Shown in pieces: positions 16,825 to 26,473 of a stretch of DNA of 64,000 nt (its first letter is position 1; every line of letters starts with the position of its first letter). The translations under genes were made by a program, and so were the position numbers. The notes under the pieces are model-generated. The model was not told the origin of the DNA. It saw only the letters and a list, made by a program, of their open reading frames with translations, and did not search any database. Source of the DNA: JAEZHK01 sp964575255 (GTDB lineage Bacteria > Bacillota > Clostridia > Christensenellales > Aristaeellaceae); assembly GCA_964575255.1 (NCBI GenBank), contig CAZNPZ010000009.1, positions 8,536 through 72,535 of the forward strand, read 5' to 3'.

Positions 16825-19443
16825 ATGAGCGCTTTCAAACCACGCACGAGGGACGGCAATTTCCTGTTCTCGGTCATTCTGACGACCGCGAAAATGCTGT
16901 TTATCGTGGTGTTGATCCTGGGCGTCACCGGCACGGGCCTGCTGGTGGGCGTGGCCAAAGCCTGGATTGAGACGGCGCCGGCGCTGGATCTGACCTCTTT
17001 TAACGAGCAGGCAAAGACGTCTTTCATCTACGACAAGTACGGCGCGCTGATCACCGATTTCAAGGGCACCGAGAACCGCATTGACGCCGGTTGGGACGAA
17101 ATCCCGGAAAACCTGAAAAACGCGGTCATCGCGGTTGAGGATCAGCGGTTTCGCACCCACAACGGCGTGGACATCAAGCGCATCATGGGCGCGCTCGTCA
17201 CGAACCTTTTGAACGACAACGTGCAGGGCGGCTCGACGATCACACAGCAGCTGGTCAAACTGACCATGCTCACCTCCGACCAGAACTATAAGCGCAAGCT
17301 CCAGGAAGCGTACCTGGCGCTGCAGCTGGAAAAGCAGATTTCAAAAGACGACATCCTGCACGAGTACCTGAACATCATCTTTTTGGGCGGCTCGGACTAC
17401 GGCGTCAAGGTGGCCGCAATGGACTACTTCGGCAAGGACGTATCCCAGCTTTCGCTTCGCGAATGCGCGGCGCTGGCCCGCACCATCCGAAACCCCTACC
17501 GCTACAACCCGCGTCGCAACTACTACGTCACCAACACGCCAGAACAGATCGAAAACGGCACCGACTATGTGCTGGGTCAGATGCTGGAGCAGAACCTGAT
17601 CACCCAGGCGGAATACGACGAGGCCAAGTCTCAGAAACTTCAGGTCAAACAGCAGTCGGCCTATGCCAGCAAGATGTACGACAACGCCTATTACGTCGAA
17701 TACGCGGTCTACGACGTGGTCACCAAAATGCTGCGCGTCGAAAAGCTGGACGACACCACCGCCAACCGCAGCGCGATGGAGGCGAAACTCAGAACCGGCG
17801 GCTACAGCATCTACACCTCGCTTGACCCCAACATTCAAAATGCCGTACAGGATGTGGTGACCAACTGGGGCAAGTACCCCGACACCCGCTACGCGTCCGA
17901 CCGGACGTTCAAGGCGTCGCTGGGCGACGGGCAGTACATTCAGCTCGTTCAGCCGCAGGTGGCCGCCGCGGTCATGGACTGGCATACGGGCGAACTGATC
18001 GCGATCATCGGCGGGCGCTCCGCCGCGACGCAGCGAAAGCAGCTCAACCGCGCCTACCAGAACCGGATGCCGGTGGGCTCGTCGATCAAACCCCTGTCCG
18101 TGTACGGCCCGGCGTTTGACCTGGGGTATTCCCCCGGCAGCCCGGTGATCAACGCGCCGCTCAAGATCGACGGCTGGGACACCGACAAGGGCTACCCGTC
18201 CAACTTCTCCGGCGAGAGCTTCACCGGCGTCGAGACGCTCCGAAAGGCCATCAACAAGTCCCACAACACCGCCGCCGCGCAAACGCTGTTCACCTATGTG
18301 GGCATCGAGAACTCCGTCAATTACCTCCTGAAACTGGGGATTTCACGGGATCACATCTCCGCAACCGGCGCAGGCCTCGCGCTGGGCGCGTCGGGCATCT
18401 CCACCATTGAGATGGCCGCGGCCTTCGGCGCGATCGCAAACAAGGGCGAATACCAGGAACCCTACGCGTTCACCCGCGTGGTGGATTCCCAGGGCCAGGT
18501 GTACCTGAACGCCCGGAACCTGCAGATCAAGCGGCAGGCGTTCAAGGAGACGACCGCGTGGCTGCTCGTCAGCGTCCTCAAGGGCTGCGTCGGTGAAAAC
18601 GGCACCGGCCAGAAGGCCAAGTTCGGCAACTTCACCGTGGCGGGCAAGACCGGAACCAACTCCGACTTCCGCGGTGTGTTCTTCGCGGGTATGACCGGCT
18701 ACTACTCCGGCGCGGTGTGGATCGGCCACGACAACTACAAACCGCTGGTCTCCAACGCACAGGGCGGCGTGTACGCAGCGCCGCTGTGGGCCGCGATCAT
18801 GAAAACGGTGCATTCGATGGAAGGCATCACCAAGGATCACAAGATCAACACCAAGACCGCCGAACAGCTGGGCATCGTCAAAGCGCAGGCCTGCGCGGTG
18901 TCGGGCATGAAGCCGACCGCCGCCTGCAAGAACGACGTCAACGGCTACGGCGTGACCACCGACTTCTACGTCAAGGGCACCGAACCTACCGAACCCTGCA
19001 ACATGCACCGGACGATCCGCCTGTGCAACAAGTCCAAGATGCTGCCCGGCCCCTACTGTACCTCCGTGGGCACCTACGGCACCATCTACCTGCCGGAAGG
19101 CCATCCGCTCCGGTTCTGCAACATCAAGGACGTGCGCAAGTACTTCAAGGGCGCGTCCACCGACAAGGGCAGCGCGTCGTTCGGAACCTGCAACAAGTGC
19201 CGGAAGTCCGGTTCAAGTTCCGGAAGCGGCGACGAGGCCAAGCTGCAGAGCGCCATCAACAAGGCGTCCGGCCTGATTGAAACGGCGCAGACCCTGATCG
19301 ATTCGGGCAACCTGTCCAACGCCCAGGCCACCAAGCTCCAGAAGTCGATGAACAACACCCAGCGCGGAATCGACAACGCCAACTACGCCAACATCGTTAA
19401 ATATGGGAAGCAGCTTCAGGAACTGATCGCAAAATACTCATAA
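16825..19443 (+). CDS. Class A penicillin-binding protein (transglycosylase/transpeptidase)
   Basis: An 872-residue bifunctional cell-wall synthase. A single N-terminal membrane segment (about 15-40) anchors it. The GT51 domain shows E-D-Q-R-F-R-T-H-N-G and G-G-S-T-I-T-Q-Q. The transpeptidase domain shows S-S-I-K (catalytic Ser near 419), S-H-N and K-T-G-T. It polymerises lipid II and crosslinks peptide stems outside the membrane. The C-terminal 150 residues hold several Cys (among them C-N-K-C) and end in an Ala/Asn-rich helical tail, an unusual extension. ATG 16825 follows GGGAGGA. A terminator follows, so it stands alone. Confidence 0.95.
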   Translation: MSAFKPRTRDGNFLFSVILTTAKMLFIVVLILGVTGTGLLVGVAKAWIETAPALDLTSFNEQAKTSFIYDKYGALITDFKGTENRIDAGWDEIPENLKNAVIAVEDQRFRTHNGVDIKRIMGALVTNLLNDNVQGGSTITQQLVKLTMLTSDQNYKRKLQEAYLALQLEKQISKDDILHEYLNIIFLGGSDYGVKVAAMDYFGKDVSQLSLRECAALARTIRNPYRYNPRRNYYVTNTPEQIENGTDYVLGQMLEQNLITQAEYDEAKSQKLQVKQQSAYASKMYDNAYYVEYAVYDVVTKMLRVEKLDDTTANRSAMEAKLRTGGYSIYTSLDPNIQNAVQDVVTNWGKYPDTRYASDRTFKASLGDGQYIQLVQPQVAAAVMDWHTGELIAIIGGRSAATQRKQLNRAYQNRMPVGSSIKPLSVYGPAFDLGYSPGSPVINAPLKIDGWDTDKGYPSNFSGESFTGVETLRKAINKSHNTAAAQTLFTYVGIENSVNYLLKLGISRDHISATGAGLALGASGISTIEMAAAFGAIANKGEYQEPYAFTRVVDSQGQVYLNARNLQIKRQAFKETTAWLLVSVLKGCVGENGTGQKAKFGNFTVAGKTGTNSDFRGVFFAGMTGYYSGAVWIGHDNYKPLVSNAQGGVYAAPLWAAIMKTVHSMEGITKDHKINTKTAEQLGIVKAQACAVSGMKPTAACKNDVNGYGVTTDFYVKGTEPTEPCNMHRTIRLCNKSKMLPGPYCTSVGTYGTIYLPEGHPLRFCNIKDVRKYFKGASTDKGSASFGTCNKCRKSGSSSGSGDEAKLQSAINKASGLIETAQTLIDSGNLSNAQATKLQKSMNNTQRGIDNANYANIVKYGKQLQELIAKYS

Positions 19444-19452
19444 ACCTGTTGC

Positions 19453-19495
19453 GCGCGGCCGGAGTCCCAATGAGGGTTCCGGCTGCGCTGTTTTT
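19453..19495 (+). terminator. Intrinsic terminator after the PBP gene
   Basis: GCGCGGCCGGA (19453-19463) pairs imperfectly with TTCCGGCTGCGC (19477-19488), followed by TTTTT at 19491-19495. Confidence 0.8.
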
Positions 19496-19528
19496 GAATA
19501 TATCCGGCTGAACCGGATCACATTGATC

Positions 19529-19557
19529 TTGAATCGGAAACGTTTTCGAGGTATAAT
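19529..19557 (+). promoter_or_regulatory. SigA promoter with palindromic operator
   Basis: TTGAAT (19529-19534) and TATAAT (19552-19557) are 17 bases apart. The spacer holds TCGGAAACGTTTTCGA (19534-19549), a near-perfect palindrome centred on CG, the usual form of a LacI-family operator. It differs from the ATTAACGTTAAT motif near lacI, so another LacI-type repressor or CcpA may act here. Confidence 0.6.
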
Positions 19558-19597
19558 GTCCCTGATATGAATTCATACGATCGGGAGGTTCTTCAGA

Positions 19598-20689
19598 ATG
19601 GATAAGGTGCGCATCGGGATCATCGGCTGCGGCGGCATCGCCAACGGCAAGCATATGCCCGCGCTTTCCCGGCTCAAGGATGCGGAAATGGTCGCGTTCT
19701 GCGACATCGTGGAGGAGCGCGCCCAGAAAGCCGCGAAGGAATTCGGAACCGCCGACGCGAAGGTGTTTACCGATTACAACGATCTTTTGAAGCTGGATCT
19801 GGATGTGGTGCACGTCCTGACACCCAACAAATCCCACTCGCCGATCACCGTGGCGGCGCTGGAATCGGGCAAGCACGTCATGTGCGAAAAACCGATGGCC
19901 ATCAATACCGAGGAAGCCCGGAAAATGGTGGACGCGGCGAAGCGCACCGGCAGGAAGCTGACCATCGGCTACCAGAGCCGCTTCCGCCCCGACAGCATGT
20001 ACCTGAAGAAGTGCATCGAGGCGGGCGACCTGGGCGACATCTACTACGCCCGCGCGCTGGCGATCCGCCGCCGGGCCGTGCCCACCTGGGGCGTGTTCCT
20101 GGACGCGGAGCAGCAGGGCGGCGGCCCGCTGATCGACATCGGCACCCACGCGCTGGATCTGACCTTGTGGGAGATGGACAACTACGAGCCGGAGATGGTC
20201 GTGGGCAGCGTATTCAGGAAACTCGCAGACAACGAGAATTCCGCGAACGCCTGGGGCCCTTGGGATCCCAAGAAGTACACGGTCGAGGACAGCGCCTTCG
20301 GCTTTGTCAAGATGAAGAACGGCGCGACGATCGTACTGGAGAGCTCCTGGGCGCTCAACATGATCGACGTCAACGAAGCCAAGACCATCCTGTGCGGCGA
20401 CAAGGCCGGTGCGGACATGCTGGGGAAAGATGGCGGCCTTCGCATCAACGGCGAGCGCTTCTCCAAGATGTACATCACTGAGCCCGCGCTGACGGCCGGC
20501 AGCGTGGCCTTCTACGAGGGCGACGGCGGCGGCAAGGCGGAAGATGTCGAAGCCCGCATGTGGATCGACCACGTCAAGGATGATTCCAAGCCGCTCGTCG
20601 TGAAGCCGGAGCAGGCGCTGGTCGTCACCCAGATCCTGGAGGCCATCTACGAGTCCGGCAAGACCGGGAAGCCCGTCTACTTCAACTGA
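19598..20689 (+). CDS. Gfo/Idh/MocA family NAD(P)-dependent oxidoreductase
   Basis: A 363-residue dehydrogenase. The N-terminal Rossmann motif G-I-I-G-C-G-G-I-A-N-G lies at residues 6-16, and the family motif C-E-K-P-M-A near 97-102 carries the conserved Lys. The C-terminal half has the G-G-G-P-L-I-D-I-G-T-H-A-L-D segment with the catalytic His. Members oxidise or reduce sugars, inositols or related polyols. The substrate is unknown. It is a single-gene unit with a palindromic operator in its promoter, consistent with control by sugar. Confidence 0.9.
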   Translation: MDKVRIGIIGCGGIANGKHMPALSRLKDAEMVAFCDIVEERAQKAAKEFGTADAKVFTDYNDLLKLDLDVVHVLTPNKSHSPITVAALESGKHVMCEKPMAINTEEARKMVDAAKRTGRKLTIGYQSRFRPDSMYLKKCIEAGDLGDIYYARALAIRRRAVPTWGVFLDAEQQGGGPLIDIGTHALDLTLWEMDNYEPEMVVGSVFRKLADNENSANAWGPWDPKKYTVEDSAFGFVKMKNGATIVLESSWALNMIDVNEAKTILCGDKAGADMLGKDGGLRINGERFSKMYITEPALTAGSVAFYEGDGGGKAEDVEARMWIDHVKDDSKPLVVKPEQALVVTQILEAIYESGKTGKPVYFN

Positions 20690-20764
20690 TACTTCTACGC
20701 TCAGGCTGTCGCGCCCCCGCGCGGCAGCCTTTCTTATCATCAGATGTGACAGGCGGTGTAACGA

Positions 20765-21682
20765 ATGCAGCTGGATCGCCTGATGGGCATTCTGGTCGCG
20801 CTGATGCGGCATGACCGTGTGACCGCGCCGGTTCTGGCGGAGAAGTTCGAGGTCACGCGCCGCACCATCGGGCGGGACATCGACACATTGTGCCGGGCGG
20901 GCATCCCCGTCGTCACCAGGCAGGGGGCGGGCGGCGGCATCTCGCTCGCCGACGGCTACCGGCTTGACCGGAGCGTACTGACCGCTGACGAGCTTTCAGG
21001 CATCGTCGCGGCCATCCGGGGGATCGCAAGCGTCACGGAAAAGACGCAGACGGAGCGCACGCTTGAAAAACTGGGCGCGGGGAAGGACGCGGTCGTGTCG
21101 CTTCGGGAACCAGTCGTCATCGACCTCGCGTCCCACGCGCGGGGGAGCCTGACAGATAAGATCACGCGGATCAAGCGGGCGATCCTGGAAAACCGGCTGA
21201 TTGAATTTGATTACTACTCCGAGAAGGGGCGGACGCGCCGCCGGATCGAACCCTGCCTCGTGGTCTTTCAGTGGACGGCGTGGTACGTGTTTGGTTATTG
21301 TCGGACGCGGCGGGACTTCCGCCTGTTCAAGCTGGCGCGATTGTGGGAACTGTCGACCCTTGAGGAGACGTTCATACCGCGCGAGATTCCGCCCGAACGC
21401 AGCGATTTCGGCGCGTATTTTACGGACGGCGAGCGGCTGGTCGCGCTGTTTGACCCGTCGGTCCGCCATCAGTTGATCGAGGTGTACGGTCTCGACTGCT
21501 ATCAGGAAACCGGGGAAGGGCTTTTAAGGCTGGAGGTCGGCTTCACCAACCGGGATTTCATCAAGGGCTGGCTTCTGGGCTTTGGCGAGAAGGCGCGGGT
21601 GCTTGCGCCGCGCGATCTGGCTGAGGACATTCAAAGAACCGCGCAAAAAATATACGAGTCCTATTCCAAACAAGACATATAG
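20765..21682 (+). CDS. HTH/WYL-domain transcriptional regulator (YafY type)
   Basis: A 305-residue regulator: an N-terminal winged HTH (residues about 1-55, including F-E-V-T-R-R-T-I-G-R-D-I), then a WYL domain near 140-215 (FDYYSEKGRTRRRIEPCLVVF, then W-Y-V-F-G-Y-C-R) and a WCX-type C-terminal part. WYL regulators sense small ligands or nucleotides. It lies 54 nt upstream of two small flavin-binding-type genes on the same strand, which are its likely targets or partners. Confidence 0.88.
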   Translation: MQLDRLMGILVALMRHDRVTAPVLAEKFEVTRRTIGRDIDTLCRAGIPVVTRQGAGGGISLADGYRLDRSVLTADELSGIVAAIRGIASVTEKTQTERTLEKLGAGKDAVVSLREPVVIDLASHARGSLTDKITRIKRAILENRLIEFDYYSEKGRTRRRIEPCLVVFQWTAWYVFGYCRTRRDFRLFKLARLWELSTLEETFIPREIPPERSDFGAYFTDGERLVALFDPSVRHQLIEVYGLDCYQETGEGLLRLEVGFTNRDFIKGWLLGFGEKARVLAPRDLAEDIQRTAQKIYESYSKQDI

Positions 21683-21736
21683 ATGTCTTGTTTCGTTTGA
21701 TATCCTAGGCGCATCCAAACGCAGGAGGCGAAGAAC

Positions 21737-22180
21737 ATGGACAGGGAACTGATTGAAAAGGCGGGCGCGATCATCGCGCGCAACACCGCCTGCGGCGCGA
21801 AGGAGGGCGCGGAACCCTACTGCGCGCTGGCGCTGATCGACGAGGATGGCACACCCACCGCGTCGGCCATCACCCCGGCGAAGGCGGAGGGCATCGCGTG
21901 GATCGCGTTCTGCACCGGTCTTCAAAGCAACAAAGCCAAGCGCATCGAAAAGTGTGATCGGGCTGGCGTCCTGTTCGCGGGCGCGGACTACAATGTCTCG
22001 CTGACCGGCAGGATCGAGGTCGTGACGGACGGCGCGGTCAAACAGGAAATGTGGTACGACGGCCTGAAGCACCACTTCTCCGGCCCGGACGATCCCAACT
22101 ACTGTGTCCTGAAGTTCATCACCGAGCGGTACAACCTGCTGATCGACTGGCGGGAGGCGCGGGGAACCTATGAAGATTGA
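21737..22180 (+). CDS. Pyridoxamine 5'-phosphate oxidase-like flavoprotein
   Basis: A 147-residue protein of the PNPOx-like split-barrel family, usually FMN-binding. The segments TASAITPAKAEGIAWIAFCT and NVSLTGRIEVVTD match the barrel strands, with Ser/Thr and Lys/Arg residues placed to hold FMN phosphate. Members act as oxidases or general stress proteins. The AGGAGG site precedes ATG 21737. It overlaps the following flavin reductase-like gene by 11 bases in a different frame, so the two are coupled. Confidence 0.8.
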   Translation: MDRELIEKAGAIIARNTACGAKEGAEPYCALALIDEDGTPTASAITPAKAEGIAWIAFCTGLQSNKAKRIEKCDRAGVLFAGADYNVSLTGRIEVVTDGAVKQEMWYDGLKHHFSGPDDPNYCVLKFITERYNLLIDWREARGTYED

Positions 22181-22823
22181 AATCGGGAACCGGAAACCGG
22201 AGAGCTTCGCCGAACACTGGCCGGGGCAGTACGAGGTGTTTTCCCATTTTGAATACGCTTGCGGCATTCCAAGCGTATTGCACGCCGTGACCACGCTGAA
22301 GGAAAACGGCCTGCCCAACGTGAACTTCAACTTCTCCGGCAGCTTCACCGGGGACGGCGACGGCTTTTTCGCGGTTCTTCCGCTCTACCGGCACAGCCAT
22401 ACCTACCGGAGCATTGTAAGAACCGGCGAATTCGCCGTGAATTTTCTTGGGAAGCAGTATTTTGACGCCTGTATGGCCACGATCCGTCTCAATGGCGACG
22501 AGGACGACGAATTCGCGGCTGGCGAATTTCACGCCGAGCGCGCGGCAACCATCTCCTGCCCCCGGATTGCGGAGGCGTTTCTCTCGCTTGAGTGCAGCCT
22601 GGAGCGGGAACTGGACCTGTCAGGCAGCGGGCGCGCAAGCCTCGTCATCGGCCGCGTCAACCACATCGCCGCCGAGGAGCGGTACGCGACCGGGATTGAC
22701 GGAAAATACAGCGATGGCGGCTTCATGTTCAACATCCACGCGCCCAAGAACCTGATCACCGGGGAAGGGAAAGCCAGCGCGGTCGCGGTACTCAAGGTAG
22801 CGCGGGTGAACGAGGAAGAGTAG
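22170..22823 (+). CDS. Flavin reductase-like (flavoredoxin) domain protein
   Basis: A 217-residue protein with the flavin reductase-like split barrel. The segments F-A-V-L-P-L-Y-R-H-S-H-T-Y and T-G-E-F-A-V-N-F-L resemble the FMN-binding part of flavoredoxins, and L-S-G-S-G-R-A-S-L-V-I-G-R-V-N-H the central strands. It probably carries electrons via FMN. The start at 22170 lies inside the 3' end of the PNPOx-like gene. A GC-rich hairpin (GCTCCCC...GGGGAGC, 22860-22908) separates it from the converging phasin-like gene. Confidence 0.75.
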   Translation: MKIEIGNRKPESFAEHWPGQYEVFSHFEYACGIPSVLHAVTTLKENGLPNVNFNFSGSFTGDGDGFFAVLPLYRHSHTYRSIVRTGEFAVNFLGKQYFDACMATIRLNGDEDDEFAAGEFHAERAATISCPRIAEAFLSLECSLERELDLSGSGRASLVIGRVNHIAAEERYATGIDGKYSDGGFMFNIHAPKNLITGEGKASAVAVLKVARVNEEE

Positions 22824-22917
22824 CGCCACCCGCAGAAAAGGATTTTGACAAGAAGAATGCTCCCCCGCGGATCAGTGGGTGTCCACTGGTCGCGCCGGGG
22901 AGCGTTTGTGTAAAACG

Positions 22918-23406
22918 TTATTCGTTGGGTTTGGTGCCCTCGGACAGGTCTTCCGCGTCCTCGCGGGTGACCGTGGCATCCGCGGCCTTCTCCATGTCCG
23001 CCTGGGATTCTTCCGTCTTGTCGCCGGATTCGGGGTGCGCGCCCGTTCCTTCGCAGCAGCCCTCATCCTTGTGCGCGGCGCGCCAGCGTTTGACTTCAGC
23101 GATCGCGCGCTCCAGATCGTCCAGCGCGTCGTCCGCGAAATCAGAAAGCCTCGCCTTGATGTCGTCGGCCTCCAGATTCTTGAGGCCGGAGAACGCGTCG
23201 CCGATCTTGCCGATCAACTCGCCGCCCGCGGTCTTGCCTTTCTCAAAGGCGCTCTCGCCCTTCCGGGCCAGGTCGTCCACCGTCGCCTTCACGCGCTCGC
23301 GGTTCTCGCCCTTGGTGGCCTCGCTGATCGCGTCCGCCGTCCTCTCCACCGCGGACGCCACAGCGCCGACACCCGCCATAAAAATCTTGCGCAGTTCTTC
23401 CGCCAT
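22918..23406 (-). CDS. Phasin-like coiled-coil protein
   Basis: A 162-residue, Ala-, Glu- and Lys-rich protein. It begins MAEELRKIFMAGVGAVASAV, very close to the N-terminus of clostridial phasin-family proteins, continues as amphipathic helix and ends in an acidic tail with a single C-C pair. No enzyme motif is seen. Phasins coat polymer granules, but in Clostridia most such proteins have no known role. ATG 23406 follows AAAGGAG; the frame extends to 23496 without support. It is monocistronic. Confidence 0.65.
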   Translation of the reverse strand: MAEELRKIFMAGVGAVASAVERTADAISEATKGENRERVKATVDDLARKGESAFEKGKTAGGELIGKIGDAFSGLKNLEADDIKARLSDFADDALDDLERAIAEVKRWRAAHKDEGCCEGTGAHPESGDKTEESQADMEKAADATVTREDAEDLSEGTKPNE

Positions 23407-23595
23407 GCTTTTCACTCCTTTACGCGCGACCCTTATCGGCCGCGGATCAACCTTATTATACCAGATATGAGACGAAAATAACCCCATTTCGTTCAAATTG
23501 TCCGAAACCGCGCACGAAAGGCGCGCGTCGACCTGCGAACGGTCGGCATGTATGTGAAATTTGCATGGTGGATTTCATGCGTGGGCGGTGCGCAA

Positions 23596-23624
23596 TTGAA
23601 TTTATCACCATTCTGATGTATACT
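23596..23624 (+). promoter_or_regulatory. SigA promoter of the ftsK operon
   Basis: TTGAAT (23596-23601) and TATACT (23619-23624) are 17 bases apart, 35 nt before ATG 23659. The rest of the 23407-23658 spacer holds a short AT-rich inverted repeat and no gene. Confidence 0.7.
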
Positions 23625-23658
23625 ATATCCGTGAACTGATGACTTTTTGGAGGGCTTG

Positions 23659-26466
23659 ATGGCGGGAAAATCGGGTTCCGGAAAAAAGAGCGGGTCAAAG
23701 GCGGCCGCGCCGCGCGGGGAAAAGCCCCGCGTGCCCGCGCAGTCGGCGCAGGTTCCGGAGGATAAAAGTTTCTTACGCGAGGTGCTCGGCGTACTCACGA
23801 TGGGCGCGGGGCTGATGCTCGCGTATTTTCCGTTTTCAAAAGGCGAAACTGCGGCGGCGGTGACCCATGTGCTTCGCGGCCTCGCGGGGTCTATGTTTCT
23901 TCTGGTTCCGGCGCTCGTGATCTGGATCGGCGCGATCGTCACCTTCTCAAACCGCGAGCGCAGGGTGAAGCCAGGACGGCTGATCCTGACGTTCCTTATC
24001 CCCCTCTTCGTGATGACGATCTGGCACATCCGGTATTACGAGGTCATCTCCGCGCTGATGAACCAGAACTTTTTTCTGAACTTCCTAAGCTATTCCTATA
24101 ATTATCAGAAAGCGGGCGCGGGCGCGCTGGGCGCGATCCTGACCTGGCCGATCCACCGCGTTTTGATGAGCGAGAACATGTTCGGCTCGGTGATGCTGCT
24201 CGTGATTTTCACGGTGGCCGACCTGATCCTGCTCCGGAAAATCTCGCTTCGGCGGCTGGGCAGCAGGGTAAAAAGCTCCTACGACCAGTACGTGGATCAC
24301 GCGCGCCAGCGCGCGGATGAAAAGCGCCTTGCCGCCGAGCAGCGTCAGCAGGCGATGGTGGTGCCGACGGTCGTCGCCGCCGCACCGGGCGCGGGCGCCG
24401 CGCCTCAGCCCTCCAAGAGCAAGCCCGCGAAGCCTGACCGCGCGGTGCGCGCAAAACTCCCCGACAGCGACGACCTTGCGAACTGGGACATGCCGGCGAC
24501 CCCGGCGCGGGGACCGCATAACGGGCGCGAAATGGTGATCGAGCGCATCCGGCCGGACGACCCGCTCCCCGGCGAACCGCGCGTAAAGCCCGCCCCACCG
24601 GAGGATGCCGAGCCGGACATCCCGCATTTCCTCGCGCGAAAACGCCCCTCGGGGCCAAGACCCGGCGCGCTCAACGTGAAGGAACCCAAACCGCTGTACC
24701 GGCCTGAGCCGGAGCCGCTCCCGCCGCAGCCGGACGGCCGCGAGGTGGCGGAAAAAGCGCCGCGCGAACGGCGCGGGCAGGCGGAGTTCATCGGCGGCGA
24801 TTGGCAGGAGGTCAAACTGGGCGACGACGCGCTGACCGTCGGCGCAGCCCGTCCGGCATCGCAGCCGCCGTTGGAGGAGGCCCCCGAACCGCAGATCGAG
24901 GCCGAGCCGGAGCCGCCGTTCGAGCCGACCGTGACCCAGAAGAAGGAGAAGCGGCCGGTGATCATCGCGACCTCGGTCAAAAAGCCCAAGAAGCCGGAGC
25001 CGCAACCTCCGCGCGCCGCCGACCCGGACGCCTACAATTACCCGCCGATTGACCTGCTCGCCGCCGCGCAGCCGTCCATTGTCAAAAACCGCGAGCAGTC
25101 GGACGACATCAAGGCGCGGAAGCTGGTCGAGACGCTTTCCTACTTCGGGATCGACGCGAAGCTGATCGGCATCGCGCACGGCCCGACGGTCACCCGCTTT
25201 GAGCTCTCCCCCGCGCCGGGCATCAAGGTCAGCCGCATCACCGCGCTGGCCGACGACATCGCGCTGGGCCTCGCGGCCATCAGCGTGCGCATCGAAGCCC
25301 CGATCCCCGGAAAAGCCGCGGTGGGCGTCGAGGTACCCAACGATTCCATCGAAGTCGTGCCGCTTAGGGACGTGCTGGAATCGAGCGAGGCCAGAAAGCA
25401 CCCGTCGCGCCTCGCGGTGGCGCTGGGACGCGACAACGCGGGCCGATACATCGTCTCCGACCTCGCGAAGATGCCCCACGTATTGATCGCGGGCGCGACC
25501 GGATCGGGCAAGTCCGTCTGCATCAACTGCATCGTGTGCTCGATCCTGTACCGCGCGACACCCGATGAAGTCAAGCTGATCATGATCGACCCGAAGGTCG
25601 TCGAGCTGTCCAGCTATAACGGCATCCCCCACCTGCTGGTGCCGGTCGTGACCGACCCCAAGAAGGCGGCGAGCGCGCTGGACTGGGCAGTCGCCGAGAT
25701 GAGCGGGCGGTACAAGAAGTTCGCGGAGCTGGGCGTCCGCGACATGAAGAGTTACAACCTGCACAGGCCCGACGACGAGCCGCCGATGCCGCAGATCGTC
25801 ATCATCATCGACGAACTTGCCGACCTCATGATGGTCGCGCCCGGCGAGGTAGAGGACTCCATCTGCCGCCTTGCGCAGCTGGCCCGCGCGGCGGGCATCC
25901 ACCTCGTCATCGCGACGCAGCGCCCGTCGGTCAACGTGATCACCGGCGTCATCAAGGCCAACATCCCCTCCCGCATCGCGTTCACCGTAGCTTCGCAGGT
26001 GGACAGCCGCACGATTCTGGACATGGGCGGCGCGGAGAAACTGCTGGGCCGGGGCGACATGCTGTTCGCGCCCGCGGGCACCAACAAGCCCGCGCGCGTG
26101 CAGGGCGCGTGGGTGTCGGACGACGAGGTCAACGACATCGTGTCCTACATCAAGGTGCGGCACGAGACGACCTATGATGCGGACGTCATCGAGCACCTCG
26201 CGAACGCCGCACTGTCCGACGCCGAGAAGGACGAAGCCCGCGAAGCCTATGACGACCTTCTGCCGCAGGCGGTCGAGATGGTGATCGAGGCGGGACAGGC
26301 CTCCACCAGCATGATCCAGCGGCGGCTTAGGGTCGGCTACGCCCGCGCGGGTCGGCTGATCGACGAAATGGAAAAGCGCGGCATCGTCGGCCCCGCCGAC
26401 GGCGCAAAACCAAGGAACGTATTGATCTCGCGCGAACAGTTTAAACTGCTGTTCGGCGACGCGTGA
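23659..26466 (+). CDS. ftsK: DNA translocase FtsK/SpoIIIE
   Basis: A 935-residue DNA pump. About four N-terminal membrane segments (residues 45-200) anchor it at the septum. A Pro/Ala/Glu-rich linker follows (about 220-460), then the RecA-like motor with Walker A G-A-T-G-S-G-K-S near 620 and Walker B I-I-I-D-E-L-A-D-L. The C-terminal gamma winged helix contains Q-R-R-L-R-V-G-Y-A-R-A-G-R-L-I-D-E-M-E, which reads KOPS/SRS-type sequences. It moves chromosome DNA through the division or sporulation septum. ATG 23659 has GGAGGG upstream. The stop is 7 nt before rimO. I cannot tell from sequence whether it serves division, sporulation or both. Confidence 0.95.
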   Translation: MAGKSGSGKKSGSKAAAPRGEKPRVPAQSAQVPEDKSFLREVLGVLTMGAGLMLAYFPFSKGETAAAVTHVLRGLAGSMFLLVPALVIWIGAIVTFSNRERRVKPGRLILTFLIPLFVMTIWHIRYYEVISALMNQNFFLNFLSYSYNYQKAGAGALGAILTWPIHRVLMSENMFGSVMLLVIFTVADLILLRKISLRRLGSRVKSSYDQYVDHARQRADEKRLAAEQRQQAMVVPTVVAAAPGAGAAPQPSKSKPAKPDRAVRAKLPDSDDLANWDMPATPARGPHNGREMVIERIRPDDPLPGEPRVKPAPPEDAEPDIPHFLARKRPSGPRPGALNVKEPKPLYRPEPEPLPPQPDGREVAEKAPRERRGQAEFIGGDWQEVKLGDDALTVGAARPASQPPLEEAPEPQIEAEPEPPFEPTVTQKKEKRPVIIATSVKKPKKPEPQPPRAADPDAYNYPPIDLLAAAQPSIVKNREQSDDIKARKLVETLSYFGIDAKLIGIAHGPTVTRFELSPAPGIKVSRITALADDIALGLAAISVRIEAPIPGKAAVGVEVPNDSIEVVPLRDVLESSEARKHPSRLAVALGRDNAGRYIVSDLAKMPHVLIAGATGSGKSVCINCIVCSILYRATPDEVKLIMIDPKVVELSSYNGIPHLLVPVVTDPKKAASALDWAVAEMSGRYKKFAELGVRDMKSYNLHRPDDEPPMPQIVIIIDELADLMMVAPGEVEDSICRLAQLARAAGIHLVIATQRPSVNVITGVIKANIPSRIAFTVASQVDSRTILDMGGAEKLLGRGDMLFAPAGTNKPARVQGAWVSDDEVNDIVSYIKVRHETTYDADVIEHLANAALSDAEKDEAREAYDDLLPQAVEMVIEAGQASTSMIQRRLRVGYARAGRLIDEMEKRGIVGPADGAKPRNVLISREQFKLLFGDA

Positions 26467-26473
26467 GGAGTTT

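Noticed and set aside
19397..20812. A 471-residue minus-strand frame
   Set aside because: It is antisense to the Gfo/Idh gene and spans its promoter and the WYL gene start.
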